From Winogradskyella sp. (GTDB lineage Bacteria; Bacteroidota; Bacteroidia; Flavobacteriales; Flavobacteriaceae): a DNA stretch of 64,000 bases. Positions within the stretch are counted from its first letter, which is position 1. Each line of letters begins with the position of its first letter. The notes below the pieces were generated by a model, which saw only the letters and a list, made by a program, of their open reading frames with translations, did not search any database and had not been told where the DNA came from. The stretch is from the NCBI RefSeq assembly GCF_013042245.1, contig NZ_JABDQL010000025.1:1-64000 (forward strand), read 5' to 3'. Shown one piece after another: positions 17,878 through 27,569 of the stretch. The translations under genes were made by a program, and so were the position numbers.

Positions 17878-20700
17878 TTACTCTAAACGAATATTATCGA
17901 AATAGAATACTTCGTTTGCTGATAATACGTCTAAATCAGTACCATCTGGATTATTTGGCTTAATTACTAACTGATTAACACCTGTATTACTTGGAGGTAT
18001 CCCCGTAAAAACAATTTCTACTTCGGTCCATGTGTTTGCATTAGTTATAGTTGCAAATTGTGGACCTGGATTTCCTGAATTTGGATCCTGTGGACTACTA
18101 TTAATTTCGAATCGCATTACAACATTAGCTACAGGAGAGTATACTTTGAATTTAAAGGTACCAGTAGCGTTAAAATTATTAGGGAATGCATTTTGTACGC
18201 CTGCAAACCTTTGAGTTCCGCTAAATCGTTCAACTTTTAGAACGCTGGCTGAGGTATTTATTCCTGAAGGATCTGGATTATCATCTAAGCTTACTGCAAT
18301 ACCATTCTCAGGGCTTGCAAAAGTACTTGTAAAGGATTCACAAGCTTCAAAATCTACTGGAAATGAAGTTGCTGGTTCGGCACCAGTCGTACAACCACCG
18401 CCGGTTCCTCCACCTCCACCACCTGGCGTTCCATAGACCATTAGATCATCAAAGAAATAGGTGTTTGTGTTTTGTTGATTAAAACCAAAGAAAATTACGA
18501 TTTTATCAAACTGTGGCGTTGCTGTTGCAGAAAAATCAAACGTGAGCTCTGTCCATTCATTTGCATTAGTTACAGTTTGTGGAATTTCTACAAAATTACC
18601 TGCATTACCGATTTCTTCCAATTTCAGTAATACTGGTGTGTTAGCGTCTGGAGACCATACTTTTAACTTAATTCCTTCAACACTATTAAAATCTAATTTA
18701 TCAGTTAAATCTAACTGTAAATTGTCAAAACCTGAGTTTCCAAATCTAGCAACCTGACCTACTCGACAAGAACTATTAACAGAATTATCAAAATCTGGAT
18801 TGTCAATCACTGAAAATCCTACATTATCTTCTATGAACGTTGGTGAATCTGTCTGGAAAGATACATTTAAATCTGTTGCGGCAGCTGACTCAGATGTTTC
18901 AGGGACACAGATACCTCCACCACCGCCACCGGCTCCGTATACCATTAAATCATCAAAGAAATAGGTATTAGTATTCAGCTGATTGAATCCAAAGAAAATA
19001 ACCATTTTATCAAACTGTGGTGTTGCTGTAGCAGCGAAATCAAAGGTTAATTCTGTCCACTCATTAGCATTAGTTATTGTTTGTGGAATCTCAACAAAAT
19101 TTCCTGCATTACCTATCTCCTCTAACTTAAGTAAAACAGGTGTGTTGGCTTCTGGAGACCATACTTTAATCTTTATCCCTTCAACGGCATTAAAATCTAA
19201 TTTAGCTGTTAAGTCTAACTGTAAATTATCGAAACCTGAGTTTCCAGCTCTAGCTACCTGCCCAACACGACAAGAGTTATTGACAGCGTTGTCAGAATCT
19301 GGGTTATCTATAACACTAAAGGCTATATTATCCTCAATAAATGTTGGAGAATCTGTTAAAAACGTGATATTTAAATCTGCTGCTGCAGAAGATTCTGAAG
19401 TCTCTGCTGTACACGCAGGAGCAACAACTGAAGTGCCTTGAATAATATCATCTATATAAAACGTACCTGCGGTTGTTCCTGGTCCATCTACAAATAATAC
19501 CATATCATTATAAGCACCAGTAGAAGATAACGTAAAGGTTAATTCTTCCCATCCAGTTCCCATATGCATTTGAGAATCTTCTACATTGCCTTCAGTTCCA
19601 TCCTCAAATTTTAATAACACTGGTAACGCTTGTGTAGCATATAATTTTAATGTTACAGCATTTTCAGTAGAGAAGTCTATAGGTGTATCTAAATTAAAAA
19701 ATGCATTTTCGAATGCAGCACCTACATTGGTTATCTCACCAACTTTTGAAGCTACATTATTAATACCAGATTGTTCTGGATTGTCAATAACTGTGAAGTT
19801 GACATTACCCACTATTTTACTTGCATAATCTATGGTTTCGCAATCAAAATCAATTGGAAATTCTAAATCTGTAGCAGTGCAAGGAATGTCATCTGTATTG
19901 ATTTGAGAAATATCATCTATATAGAAAGTACCCGCTGTAGTTCCTGGGCCATCTACAAAAAATGTTGTTGTAGAATAACTTCCTGCGGAATCAAATGTAA
20001 AATACAATGCTTCCCATCCTGTACCACCATGACTCGCAGTAATCTCAGTATCAGCAGCCGAACCATTTTCTAATTTTAAAAGAATATCAATTGGTGCATT
20101 AGACCAGAATAATACTTTTACTGTTTTGTCTGTTGATAAATCTAAATCTACACCAAGGTCAAAAAACAAGCCTTCAAAAGCAGCACCACTATTTACAATT
20201 TCTCCAACATTTGAAGTATTAGGGTTAGCTCCAGATGGGTCTGGATTTTCAACTATTTGAAAAGCAACGCCATTAAATACAGTAGCATCATAAACTACTA
20301 AAGGATTATCAAAAGAAATTGGAAATGCAATAACCTCTGGAATACTAATAACAATGACATCTTCAAAGGTATCTGAATCACCAGCAACATTAGTGGCAAT
20401 TAGCGTAACTGTATATGTTCCTGATTCAAAAACGATTATAGGATTAACTTCCGAAGTTTCTCTTATATCATCTGGGTTATTATTATTTACAATAGTCCAC
20501 TGATAATTATCTGCATTGGTAGATGTATTTAAAAATGATACAACTCCTGTATCTTGATTTATAGTCTGCGTGAATTCTGCATTTATCTGTGGTAAAACTG
20601 CATCATCTTCATCACATGCTAAATAAGCTAAAGCCAAAAATAGGACTGATAGCAATTTTATTCCTCTGGTTATTTTTTTCATAATATTAGTGTATTGCAT
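17878..20700 (-). CDS. Multi-modular surface glycan-binding lipoprotein: PKD domain plus five CBM-like modules
   Basis: Lipobox LALAYLACDEDD; PKD-like segment (FLNTSTNADNYQWTIVNNNNPDD...TYTVTLIATNVAGDS); five repeats each containing a (D/E)NP(D/E) motif and most ending in a (Y/F)(I/F)DD or FDN motif. Start likely internal at MKKITRG (~20682). Confidence 0.8.
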   Translation of the reverse strand: MQYTNIMKKITRGIKLLSVLFLALAYLACDEDDAVLPQINAEFTQTINQDTGVVSFLNTSTNADNYQWTIVNNNNPDDIRETSEVNPIIVFESGTYTVTLIATNVAGDSDTFEDVIVISIPEVIAFPISFDNPLVVYDATVFNGVAFQIVENPDPSGANPNTSNVGEIVNSGAAFEGLFFDLGVDLDLSTDKTVKVLFWSNAPIDILLKLENGSAADTEITASHGGTGWEALYFTFDSAGSYSTTTFFVDGPGTTAGTFYIDDISQINTDDIPCTATDLEFPIDFDCETIDYASKIVGNVNFTVIDNPEQSGINNVASKVGEITNVGAAFENAFFNLDTPIDFSTENAVTLKLYATQALPVLLKFEDGTEGNVEDSQMHMGTGWEELTFTLSSTGAYNDMVLFVDGPGTTAGTFYIDDIIQGTSVVAPACTAETSESSAAADLNITFLTDSPTFIEDNIAFSVIDNPDSDNAVNNSCRVGQVARAGNSGFDNLQLDLTAKLDFNAVEGIKIKVWSPEANTPVLLKLEEIGNAGNFVEIPQTITNANEWTELTFDFAATATPQFDKMVIFFGFNQLNTNTYFFDDLMVYGAGGGGGGICVPETSESAAATDLNVSFQTDSPTFIEDNVGFSVIDNPDFDNSVNSSCRVGQVARFGNSGFDNLQLDLTDKLDFNSVEGIKLKVWSPDANTPVLLKLEEIGNAGNFVEIPQTVTNANEWTELTFDFSATATPQFDKIVIFFGFNQQNTNTYFFDDLMVYGTPGGGGGGTGGGCTTGAEPATSFPVDFEACESFTSTFASPENGIAVSLDDNPDPSGINTSASVLKVERFSGTQRFAGVQNAFPNNFNATGTFKFKVYSPVANVVMRFEINSSPQDPNSGNPGPQFATITNANTWTEVEIVFTGIPPSNTGVNQLVIKPNNPDGTDLDVLSANEVFYFDNIRLE
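18437..18905 (-). repeat. Tandem intragenic repeat unit A (CBM-like module 4)
   Basis: Nearly the same coding sequence as 18941-19409; period ~504 bp (168 codons); both encode SPTFIEDN..FSVIDNPD...TNTYFFDDLMVYG. Confidence 0.85.
18941..19409 (-). repeat. Tandem intragenic repeat unit B (CBM-like module 3)
   Basis: See unit A; the two units are separated by poly-Gly linker codons. Confidence 0.85.
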
Positions 20701-20703
20701 TAT

Positions 20704-21594
20704 TTATTTTTGATAAACTCGTACATAGTCTACAAGCATAGTTTGTGGAAATACTGTTTCGGCATTTGGTGGTCCTGGTAAGTTACCTCCAACTGCTACA
20801 TTTAGAATAATGTAGAATGGTCGGTCATTAAACACCCATTGTCCTTCGCCATTGGTTTCTTCTTCAATATCTTCAGGCGTAATTTGATTGTAAAGTACAT
20901 CATCTACATAATAGTTTATATAATTTGGACCCCACTCAATTCCGTAAACATGAAATTCTGTATCTACTCTGGTATCGTCAAAAGTGTAGGCTTTAGATAC
21001 AGATTCTGCACCAGAGAAATTTGGACCATGAACAGTTCCAAATATTCGAGTTGGTTCGTTTCCAACATTTTCCATAATGTCTATCTCACCTATTCTAGGC
21101 CAAACTTCTCCATCACTATCATCTCCTAACAACCAAAATGCTGGCCACATGCCTTGTCCGTATGGCAAGCGAATACGCGCTTCAAAACGCCCATAAAGTT
21201 GTTGAAACTTATTTTTTGTTTGTAACCTAGCTGATGTGTATTGGGCACCATTAAAGTTTTCTTGTTTTGCTGTAATTAATAAAAATCCATTTTCAGTAGT
21301 TACATTATCTGTTCTATCTGTATAATATTGCAGCTCATTATTGCCCCATCCAGGAATGCCTTCAGCTGTGCCATCACCGATATCAAAATTCCATATCGAT
21401 GTATCTATTTCTCCGTCTTTATCAAAATTATCTTCGAGAACTAGATTATCGAAAGTTGCAACAGTTTGGGTTTCATCGGTATTACAGCTTGATAAAAACA
21501 CAAGCACTGCAAAACCAAGTAGGATATGGTTTAAGGTTTGTTTTTTTCTTATTTTCATAGTCTTTAGTTTCATTTTTTTAATAAAATATTTCAA
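20704..21594 (-). CDS. GH16 family endo-beta-1,3(4)-glucanase (laminarinase-like), lipoprotein
   Basis: GH16 catalytic signature GEIDIMENVG and MWPAFWLLGDD; lipobox LVFLSSCNTDE; start may be internal. Confidence 0.93.
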   Translation of the reverse strand: MKYFIKKMKLKTMKIRKKQTLNHILLGFAVLVFLSSCNTDETQTVATFDNLVLEDNFDKDGEIDTSIWNFDIGDGTAEGIPGWGNNELQYYTDRTDNVTTENGFLLITAKQENFNGAQYTSARLQTKNKFQQLYGRFEARIRLPYGQGMWPAFWLLGDDSDGEVWPRIGEIDIMENVGNEPTRIFGTVHGPNFSGAESVSKAYTFDDTRVDTEFHVYGIEWGPNYINYYVDDVLYNQITPEDIEEETNGEGQWVFNDRPFYIILNVAVGGNLPGPPNAETVFPQTMLVDYVRVYQK

Positions 21595-21597
21595 ATT

Positions 21598-23034
21598 TTA
21601 GTAGAAATAAATATTATCTATAAATAAGTTAGATATTGTTGGGTTTGCTGGACCATCTTCGGAATTAAACAACAATAGTCCAATACGTGATAGGTCGGTT
21701 AAACCAGAAAAGCTAGATAATGGGATGTCAAAACTTACCCAAGTATCCTGCGCAAGCTCACTACCATTTATCAAATAAGAACCAACGGTCTCAGTAGCAC
21801 CGTAATTAGTGAGTTGTAATAGAAGTCTATCTCCAGACTGCAGTGCCTCTTGTACATTGATATCTATATGCAGCGTGTTAAGATTAGTAGCATTTACTGG
21901 TGCTACTGCTTCAGCTGGGAATATAACATCGTTAAATACGATACCTACAAAGTTTAAATCTGTGTAACTAATTATTGATTGGTCACCAACTGGAACAACG
22001 CCTCCTAAAGTATTTTGAAAAGGTTCAAAAAATGAATTATACCTTGATACAGGAATATCAGTATATGCATCACTAAATAAGGAAACAACAGATGATGGGT
22101 CTTGCGTTGGTGTTGGCGCAAAATCGAAAGCTCCTATAGATGTAATTTCTAATGAGCCTTCAGCTAATACTCCACCCAATTGTGCAGTAATTGTTGCAGT
22201 ACCTTCGCCTATGACCGAAATTTGCCCAAGTTCGTTAACAAAAGCTACATCAATATTTGATGACTCAAAATCAAAATAAGATGGTGAAACACCTACTGTG
22301 ACATTGCTTCCATCTTCAACGTTAAATGTTTGTGTTAATCCTGTAGTTCCTAGTGTTGTTCCTATAAATGATTGCTGTATTAAATCTTGTCCACTAAATA
22401 TTCTTGGTCTTGGTTGTGCTACGGTACCTAAATTCTCAAAACGTAATTCATCTATCCAAAACGTAAAACCAAAACCATTAGTACTATTAGATCCTGCTGA
22501 AAATATAAACATTCCTTTCTCTTGTATTAATTTTGACGGATCCGGAATTGGTATGGTATACTTTCTCCAATCTGTTGAAAGCTGTATGTTCTCTCTTGCC
22601 ACAGCAAATTTATTTTGAACAAAATCAGTACCAAAACCTGCTAAACCAACCGTAGCCGTAGTCGAACTTTTGGCCCAGAAGGTTAACGCATCAAAACCAC
22701 TTAGGTCTCTACCATTTCCTCTATCTAAAAATATACCACCTATAAACCCTCCGTTTGGATCGTTAGGAGCGGGAACATCTATTCTGATTGAAGACCTTCC
22801 TTCAAAAGCTTCATTATCATCTGTCCCAAAACCATCTGGGTTTGCCCCTGCAGCTGGATCAAAGGAAACAAAAAACTCATCGGTTAAACCTACAGGTGCG
22901 TCAGTAAAAATATCTCCATCACTTGGAAACGAAGCAAACTGGACATCATCAGACAATCCCCTTTCACAGCCTAGGACGACTACAGCTATTGCCAAAAACG
23001 TGAATACTTTATTTATGTTATTAATTTTCTTCAT
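21598..23034 (-). CDS. Surface glycan-binding lipoprotein with Ig-like (BIG2) domain
   Basis: Lipobox VVVLGCERG; carbohydrate-binding-like N-terminal module; VSPSYFDFESSNIDVAFVNELGQISVIGEGTATITAQLGG BIG2-like segment; C-terminal VVSLFSDAYTD module. Confidence 0.7.
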   Translation of the reverse strand: MKKINNINKVFTFLAIAVVVLGCERGLSDDVQFASFPSDGDIFTDAPVGLTDEFFVSFDPAAGANPDGFGTDDNEAFEGRSSIRIDVPAPNDPNGGFIGGIFLDRGNGRDLSGFDALTFWAKSSTTATVGLAGFGTDFVQNKFAVARENIQLSTDWRKYTIPIPDPSKLIQEKGMFIFSAGSNSTNGFGFTFWIDELRFENLGTVAQPRPRIFSGQDLIQQSFIGTTLGTTGLTQTFNVEDGSNVTVGVSPSYFDFESSNIDVAFVNELGQISVIGEGTATITAQLGGVLAEGSLEITSIGAFDFAPTPTQDPSSVVSLFSDAYTDIPVSRYNSFFEPFQNTLGGVVPVGDQSIISYTDLNFVGIVFNDVIFPAEAVAPVNATNLNTLHIDINVQEALQSGDRLLLQLTNYGATETVGSYLINGSELAQDTWVSFDIPLSSFSGLTDLSRIGLLLFNSEDGPANPTISNLFIDNIYFY

Positions 23035-23042
23035 CTTAAAAA

Positions 23043-26000
23043 TTATTTTCCAATATTAATGTGTACATAAGTTCTAATTTCCCATTCTTGTCCATTATCA
23101 AAGCCAATAGGACTTATAGGTGGTACTGGTGGAAATGTGTTTGGAGCAACAAAATTGGGTCCAAATCTTGGTGAGAACTCATTTAAGGATCTCCAAGTAC
23201 CTCTTATACCTATTCTTGTGCTTGGCAAAATAAACCAATCAGGCTTACCTAAACTAGTTGATAAGTCAACCATTAACTGTAAAGGAAATGTAAGGTTAAA
23301 GTCTCTATGGTAATCGAATGGACCCCAATCATTAATTTTTACATGTGTTTGAAGCATCATTTTCTTATAGATTGCTCTAATATCACCACCAAAACGTTTA
23401 ATTAATCTATCGCTATCACCATTGGCTTGTCCGTTTCCATAATAGAAGTTACCAATTATTCCTAAATCATTAGTAAGTTTTGATACCATTCTAGAATTAA
23501 TTTCCCATAAATCTTCAGCTGGAGCTGATTGTGGAAATGCAAAGAACTGTCTGTTAGCTAAGAAACCTATGTGAGCATCAGTTGTAGTTGGTAAACGACG
23601 ATAGGTAAATCCTAGATTTGCTGCAAACTTCGCATCTTCTGCTCTATCATTATTCCATTCATACATCCAAGTTCCTGGTGTAGGATCGTAGGTCAACAAC
23701 ATTTCGTATCCATATGTCTCACGACTTCCATCACGTACTGCAAATGGGTCATCGATAACATTTCTTAATCTACCTGTACCACCAACGTCATTTGGCATAG
23801 GTGCTACTAGAGGTTTTTGATACATAAAATTTGGTGCTATCTGAAAATCTCCTTTGGAGAACGTAAATCCTGAAAGCATACTTACTCTATTTCCGCTTCC
23901 TGAATCTCGTAATCTCCAACCAGTAAAAGTTTGTGTTTGGTCTGCACCACCATTAGCTACTAAGCCCATATAACTTGCTTGACCATACCAATTGAACTGA
24001 CCGCCTTGATACATAACTTTAAACTTTCCTCCCCAGTTATCAGAAGATTGTATTTTATCATTGTAGACGATATAGTTTCCAGGAGTACCTCTAACATCTT
24101 GAAATGTTACACCATTTAAAGGACTTCCTGACCAAATACCTCCTACCATTACATTAAACTTTCCGAAGTCTTTCTCAACGGCTAAAGTTGCACGCTGAGT
24201 TGGAAAAGCTGGTATAATACCACTTCGTACTTGATTGGCATCTAGTACACGTTGTCCAGTCTCAGGATCAATTTGTATTTCTGTTTGGAAATCTCTGTGG
24301 TAAATACCAGTTATATCGTAACCCTTATAATTTTTAGAATACTTGAATAACATTGTAGGGTTTGCTCCCCACCAAAGTTGAGGTCCAATAGCTGCTTTTA
24401 GCCCCTTAAAATCACCCTTTCCATCAATTTCAGCGCCTAGAATTTCACCCCCATATATGTCTAAGTTAGGTCCATAATTAGCTTCTGGGTACAGTCCAAA
24501 AAAGTCTCCTTCATAACCCCAATGGTAATGACCGGTTCTATAAAAACCTCTTAAGTCAAAATCTTTAGCGTTCCACTCAAATTCAGCATTGTAAACTTGA
24601 ACTCTATTATTATCGTTTAGAATTATTTCTTCACCATTTGCTCCTTCAACAGTTACAGGCCTTGCTCTATTTTCGTAAAAAATTTCATCTATAGGGTTTT
24701 GAGCAACGTTACCAACAATATTAAAATTCACATTGGCACGCATGTTTGAAGAAGGTTTACCTTCGACTCCAATAAAATAAGACTGCATATGATCGAATCC
24801 TAATTGATTAGGAAATGCATCTGAAGTTGGATCTGGGTTATCAGGTGTTGTAATCAAGCTACCACCCGTACTGAATGTAGAAAATCTTGCACTAAGTTGG
24901 CTTATACTAAGCTTACCTCCATCTTGTGCGCCTAAGGCTGCCTTATCACCTCTGGCTTTTAAAACTGCATCCATTAAATTAATATTGTTGAAATAGTTTT
25001 CAACAAAAGCAGAATCAACGCCTTCATCATAAGGGTTTAATTGGTGTGCTTCTTTAAGTGCATAATATACAGCACGTGGATATAACTCATAAAGACCTCT
25101 TTCGTTTGTTGGACCTTTAGCACATATTCCAAACCATTCTTCATTCATATTATTACCACCTGGAGCTAAATCTCTTTTATAACCTCCATTTGCCCATGTT
25201 GCTACTGTATTGTGAACATCAAAATCTTTTGTTTGATTCCATTTCCACCATCCATCACTAGATTGAAAAGTGAAACCACCAATAGAGTTACCTGATTTAC
25301 CTAATCCTGCAGCATTTTGATAAATTTCTTTCCAATTACCTATGTTATAATATGCTTGTGAATATTGATCTTCCTTATTATCCATAGCATTAAAAGCATC
25401 TGCACCAAACTCCGCAAATAAAATAGGCATATTCAATTCATCATTTACTCTCTGAAAAGCATCACTAAAAGAGATACCTCGGTACATATTAGTACCATAT
25501 ATATCTATATCAGTACAATATTCTTTTACTATATCTAGATATAATAAATCACCATTACAAATAGCCACAGGTACAGAATTGTCTATTTTTTTAATTTCTA
25601 ATGAAGCGTCATTAAAAGCTTTGTAAAGCCCTTCAGCTGCTAACCTAGTACCTGGATCAACACCATCTATAGGTATATCTTCAGTTTCAGCTCCTGTCCA
25701 AGATAAATGATAATTATTCTCGTTACCTACCATATACAATAACAGACCTGGCGTATTTTTATACTTTTTTGCCATGTCAGTGACCTCTTTCATCAAGACT
25801 TCTCGAGTAGCTTGATCTGTATAATCTGTTTGAGGAACCCAAGCACCATTTATGGTCAAACCATATGCGCCAAACTGCGTATTAAGCATAGTATAAATTC
25901 CGTAATTTTCATAGATATACGTAATCCATTTTGGTTCTAAGCCATATGTACGTATTGCATTAACACCCATATTTTTAAATAAGGACATTTCGGAATCTAA

Positions 26001-26222
26001 TGCAGATTTTATAATGTCATCAGATTTATTCCAGATACCTTTATCTAGTATCCCATTGCCTATTGGGACATAATCCCAATTAATACCATTGATTATCATC
26101 TGTTTGCCATTTGCAATCAGTTTTTTTCCATCAGCGTCAGACACAACGGACACTTTATTTACTTGGGCAAAAATGGATGTTGAAATTAGGATTGTGAATA
26201 ATCCAAGAAAGATTTTCTTCAT
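23043..26222 (-). CDS. Glycosidase TIM barrel (GH2-like, clan GH-A) fused to C-terminal outer-membrane beta-barrel-like region
   Basis: Signal peptide; YMVGNENNYH (E168 acid/base) and PILFAEFGADAFNAM (E271 nucleophile); ~600 C-terminal residues of alternating aromatic/hydrophobic strands ending EWEIRTYVHINIGK. Confidence 0.72.
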   Translation of the reverse strand: MKKIFLGLFTILISTSIFAQVNKVSVVSDADGKKLIANGKQMIINGINWDYVPIGNGILDKGIWNKSDDIIKSALDSEMSLFKNMGVNAIRTYGLEPKWITYIYENYGIYTMLNTQFGAYGLTINGAWVPQTDYTDQATREVLMKEVTDMAKKYKNTPGLLLYMVGNENNYHLSWTGAETEDIPIDGVDPGTRLAAEGLYKAFNDASLEIKKIDNSVPVAICNGDLLYLDIVKEYCTDIDIYGTNMYRGISFSDAFQRVNDELNMPILFAEFGADAFNAMDNKEDQYSQAYYNIGNWKEIYQNAAGLGKSGNSIGGFTFQSSDGWWKWNQTKDFDVHNTVATWANGGYKRDLAPGGNNMNEEWFGICAKGPTNERGLYELYPRAVYYALKEAHQLNPYDEGVDSAFVENYFNNINLMDAVLKARGDKAALGAQDGGKLSISQLSARFSTFSTGGSLITTPDNPDPTSDAFPNQLGFDHMQSYFIGVEGKPSSNMRANVNFNIVGNVAQNPIDEIFYENRARPVTVEGANGEEIILNDNNRVQVYNAEFEWNAKDFDLRGFYRTGHYHWGYEGDFFGLYPEANYGPNLDIYGGEILGAEIDGKGDFKGLKAAIGPQLWWGANPTMLFKYSKNYKGYDITGIYHRDFQTEIQIDPETGQRVLDANQVRSGIIPAFPTQRATLAVEKDFGKFNVMVGGIWSGSPLNGVTFQDVRGTPGNYIVYNDKIQSSDNWGGKFKVMYQGGQFNWYGQASYMGLVANGGADQTQTFTGWRLRDSGSGNRVSMLSGFTFSKGDFQIAPNFMYQKPLVAPMPNDVGGTGRLRNVIDDPFAVRDGSRETYGYEMLLTYDPTPGTWMYEWNNDRAEDAKFAANLGFTYRRLPTTTDAHIGFLANRQFFAFPQSAPAEDLWEINSRMVSKLTNDLGIIGNFYYGNGQANGDSDRLIKRFGGDIRAIYKKMMLQTHVKINDWGPFDYHRDFNLTFPLQLMVDLSTSLGKPDWFILPSTRIGIRGTWRSLNEFSPRFGPNFVAPNTFPPVPPISPIGFDNGQEWEIRTYVHINIGK

Positions 26223-26354
26223 TATTTGAGTCTGTTTATATAATCCGAATTATTGATAATTTACTTGAGTTTTAATATAACATTTGTAAACTATCATCTC
26301 TAAAATTGTAAAGTTCATAAATATATGTTTAAATACTGTGAATTAGATAAATTA

Positions 26355-26375
26355 CACCTAAACAAAAAACATACA
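26355..26375 (-). promoter_or_regulatory. Candidate regulator-binding direct repeat, copy 2
   Basis: Minus strand TGTATGTTTTTTGTTTAGGTG; 2 mismatches in 21 bp to the susC-upstream copy; 133 bp upstream of the 26222 start. Confidence 0.5.
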
Positions 26376-26563
26376 CTAATGAAAATGTTTTTCGATGTTG
26401 TTACTATAGTTAAACATTAGTTTTAAATAATTGATTTTTAAACTTTAAAAATTAAAAATATTCTATTTAAATTTAAAAACCAACAAAATGTTGTGGTAAT
26501 ATTGTATTAAAATCTATTGCGGTATGGGTGTTTTTTTTGTTTCTTAATATTGTATGGTGAAAA

Positions 26564-26604
26564 TTAATATGGGAATGTGCAAAGACTGCAAATTCCCATA
26601 TTAA
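26564..26604 (-). terminator. Hairpin/terminator between the 312-aa lipoprotein gene and the GH-barrel gene
   Basis: Perfect 13-bp arms TTAATATGGGAAT/ATTCCCATATTAA with 15-nt loop. Confidence 0.6.
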
Positions 26605-26630
26605 AATTAATGACATGTTTTTCATGGAAT

Positions 26631-27569
26631 TTATTCAGCTATCAGAATGAAACCCCAGTCAAAATCACCATTACCGTCCGTACTTTTTACTGTCATTTCA
26701 TTAGCAGATCTGGACAGTATTTGATATTGGTGATTTCCTCCTATATAATAACCTAAAAAACCTATACCAGATAAGTTCAGAGTCTCTACCCCACCAGGAG
26801 CAGTTAAAGACCACTGTTGTGAATAATCTTCGTACACATAATTAATTATATCAGCACCATCTTGTTCACCTCCTCCAACGCCTCCAAGCTCATTAATCAA
26901 TACTTCGCGTCCAAATACTGTACCTGACACATCAGTTGTTGGATCATCATTTGTATTATCAACGATATGCGTAAAGGTTCCATCCTCATTAAAAACATAT
27001 CTATCATCGTACATACCTACACCCGCTTTACCCTCCGCAGGTGAAGCAAAAAATGAAAAAGGATCTCCGCCTGCTGGACCTAAGCCAAAATGACCGTTTG
27101 CTTCGCTTTTTATTCTCCAAACTCTAGAACCGTCTCCGCGTAACATTTCTAATAAATCTGCTGGTGGTTCATATAAAGATAATACATCGATATTAAAAGT
27201 AATGCTTGATGAAACTCCTCCTGTTCCTGTTGCAATTGCTGTTACTGAGAACGTATTTTCTCCAAGGATGGAAAAAATATGATCTACACCATTAGGGCCT
27301 TGAAGTTTGTTCTCTCCTTGTACAACGACTTGATAATTGATGGCATTATCTGCACTAACCATAAATCTAACTTGACCACTACCTAATCCAGGAGCTTCTG
27401 TTACGTCTAGCATTCCATCGTTATCAATATCATCTAAATAAGTAACTTCAACCTGAATATTTGTAGGTGTTATCAAATCCCCAAACTCTTGATCCTCGTC
27501 TTGGCAGCTATTAAAAGTTATAGCAATTAATAAGGCCAATATTGAGCTTATATATTTATTATTTTTCAT
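26631..27569 (-). CDS. PUL-associated lipoprotein, putative glycan-binding
   Basis: Lipobox FNSCQDED; two-part protein with Ig-like N-terminus and C-terminal domain (RVWRIKSEANGHFGLGPAGGDPFSFFAS...) located in the susCD operon. Confidence 0.6.
   Translation of the reverse strand: MKNNKYISSILALLIAITFNSCQDEDQEFGDLITPTNIQVEVTYLDDIDNDGMLDVTEAPGLGSGQVRFMVSADNAINYQVVVQGENKLQGPNGVDHIFSILGENTFSVTAIATGTGGVSSSITFNIDVLSLYEPPADLLEMLRGDGSRVWRIKSEANGHFGLGPAGGDPFSFFASPAEGKAGVGMYDDRYVFNEDGTFTHIVDNTNDDPTTDVSGTVFGREVLINELGGVGGGEQDGADIINYVYEDYSQQWSLTAPGGVETLNLSGIGFLGYYIGGNHQYQILSRSANEMTVKSTDGNGDFDWGFILIAE

Noticed and set aside
18437-19409. Regularly spaced repeats possibly suggesting CRISPR or satellite
   Set aside because: Period ~504 bp, in-frame, and encodes duplicated protein modules; no short repeat-spacer array seen anywhere in the window.
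18983-19441. 152-aa plus-strand ORF (and 18542-18757, 18032-18214)
   Set aside because: Antisense shadow ORFs opposite the strongly supported multi-CBM protein; low-complexity, repeat-mirrored and without family motifs.
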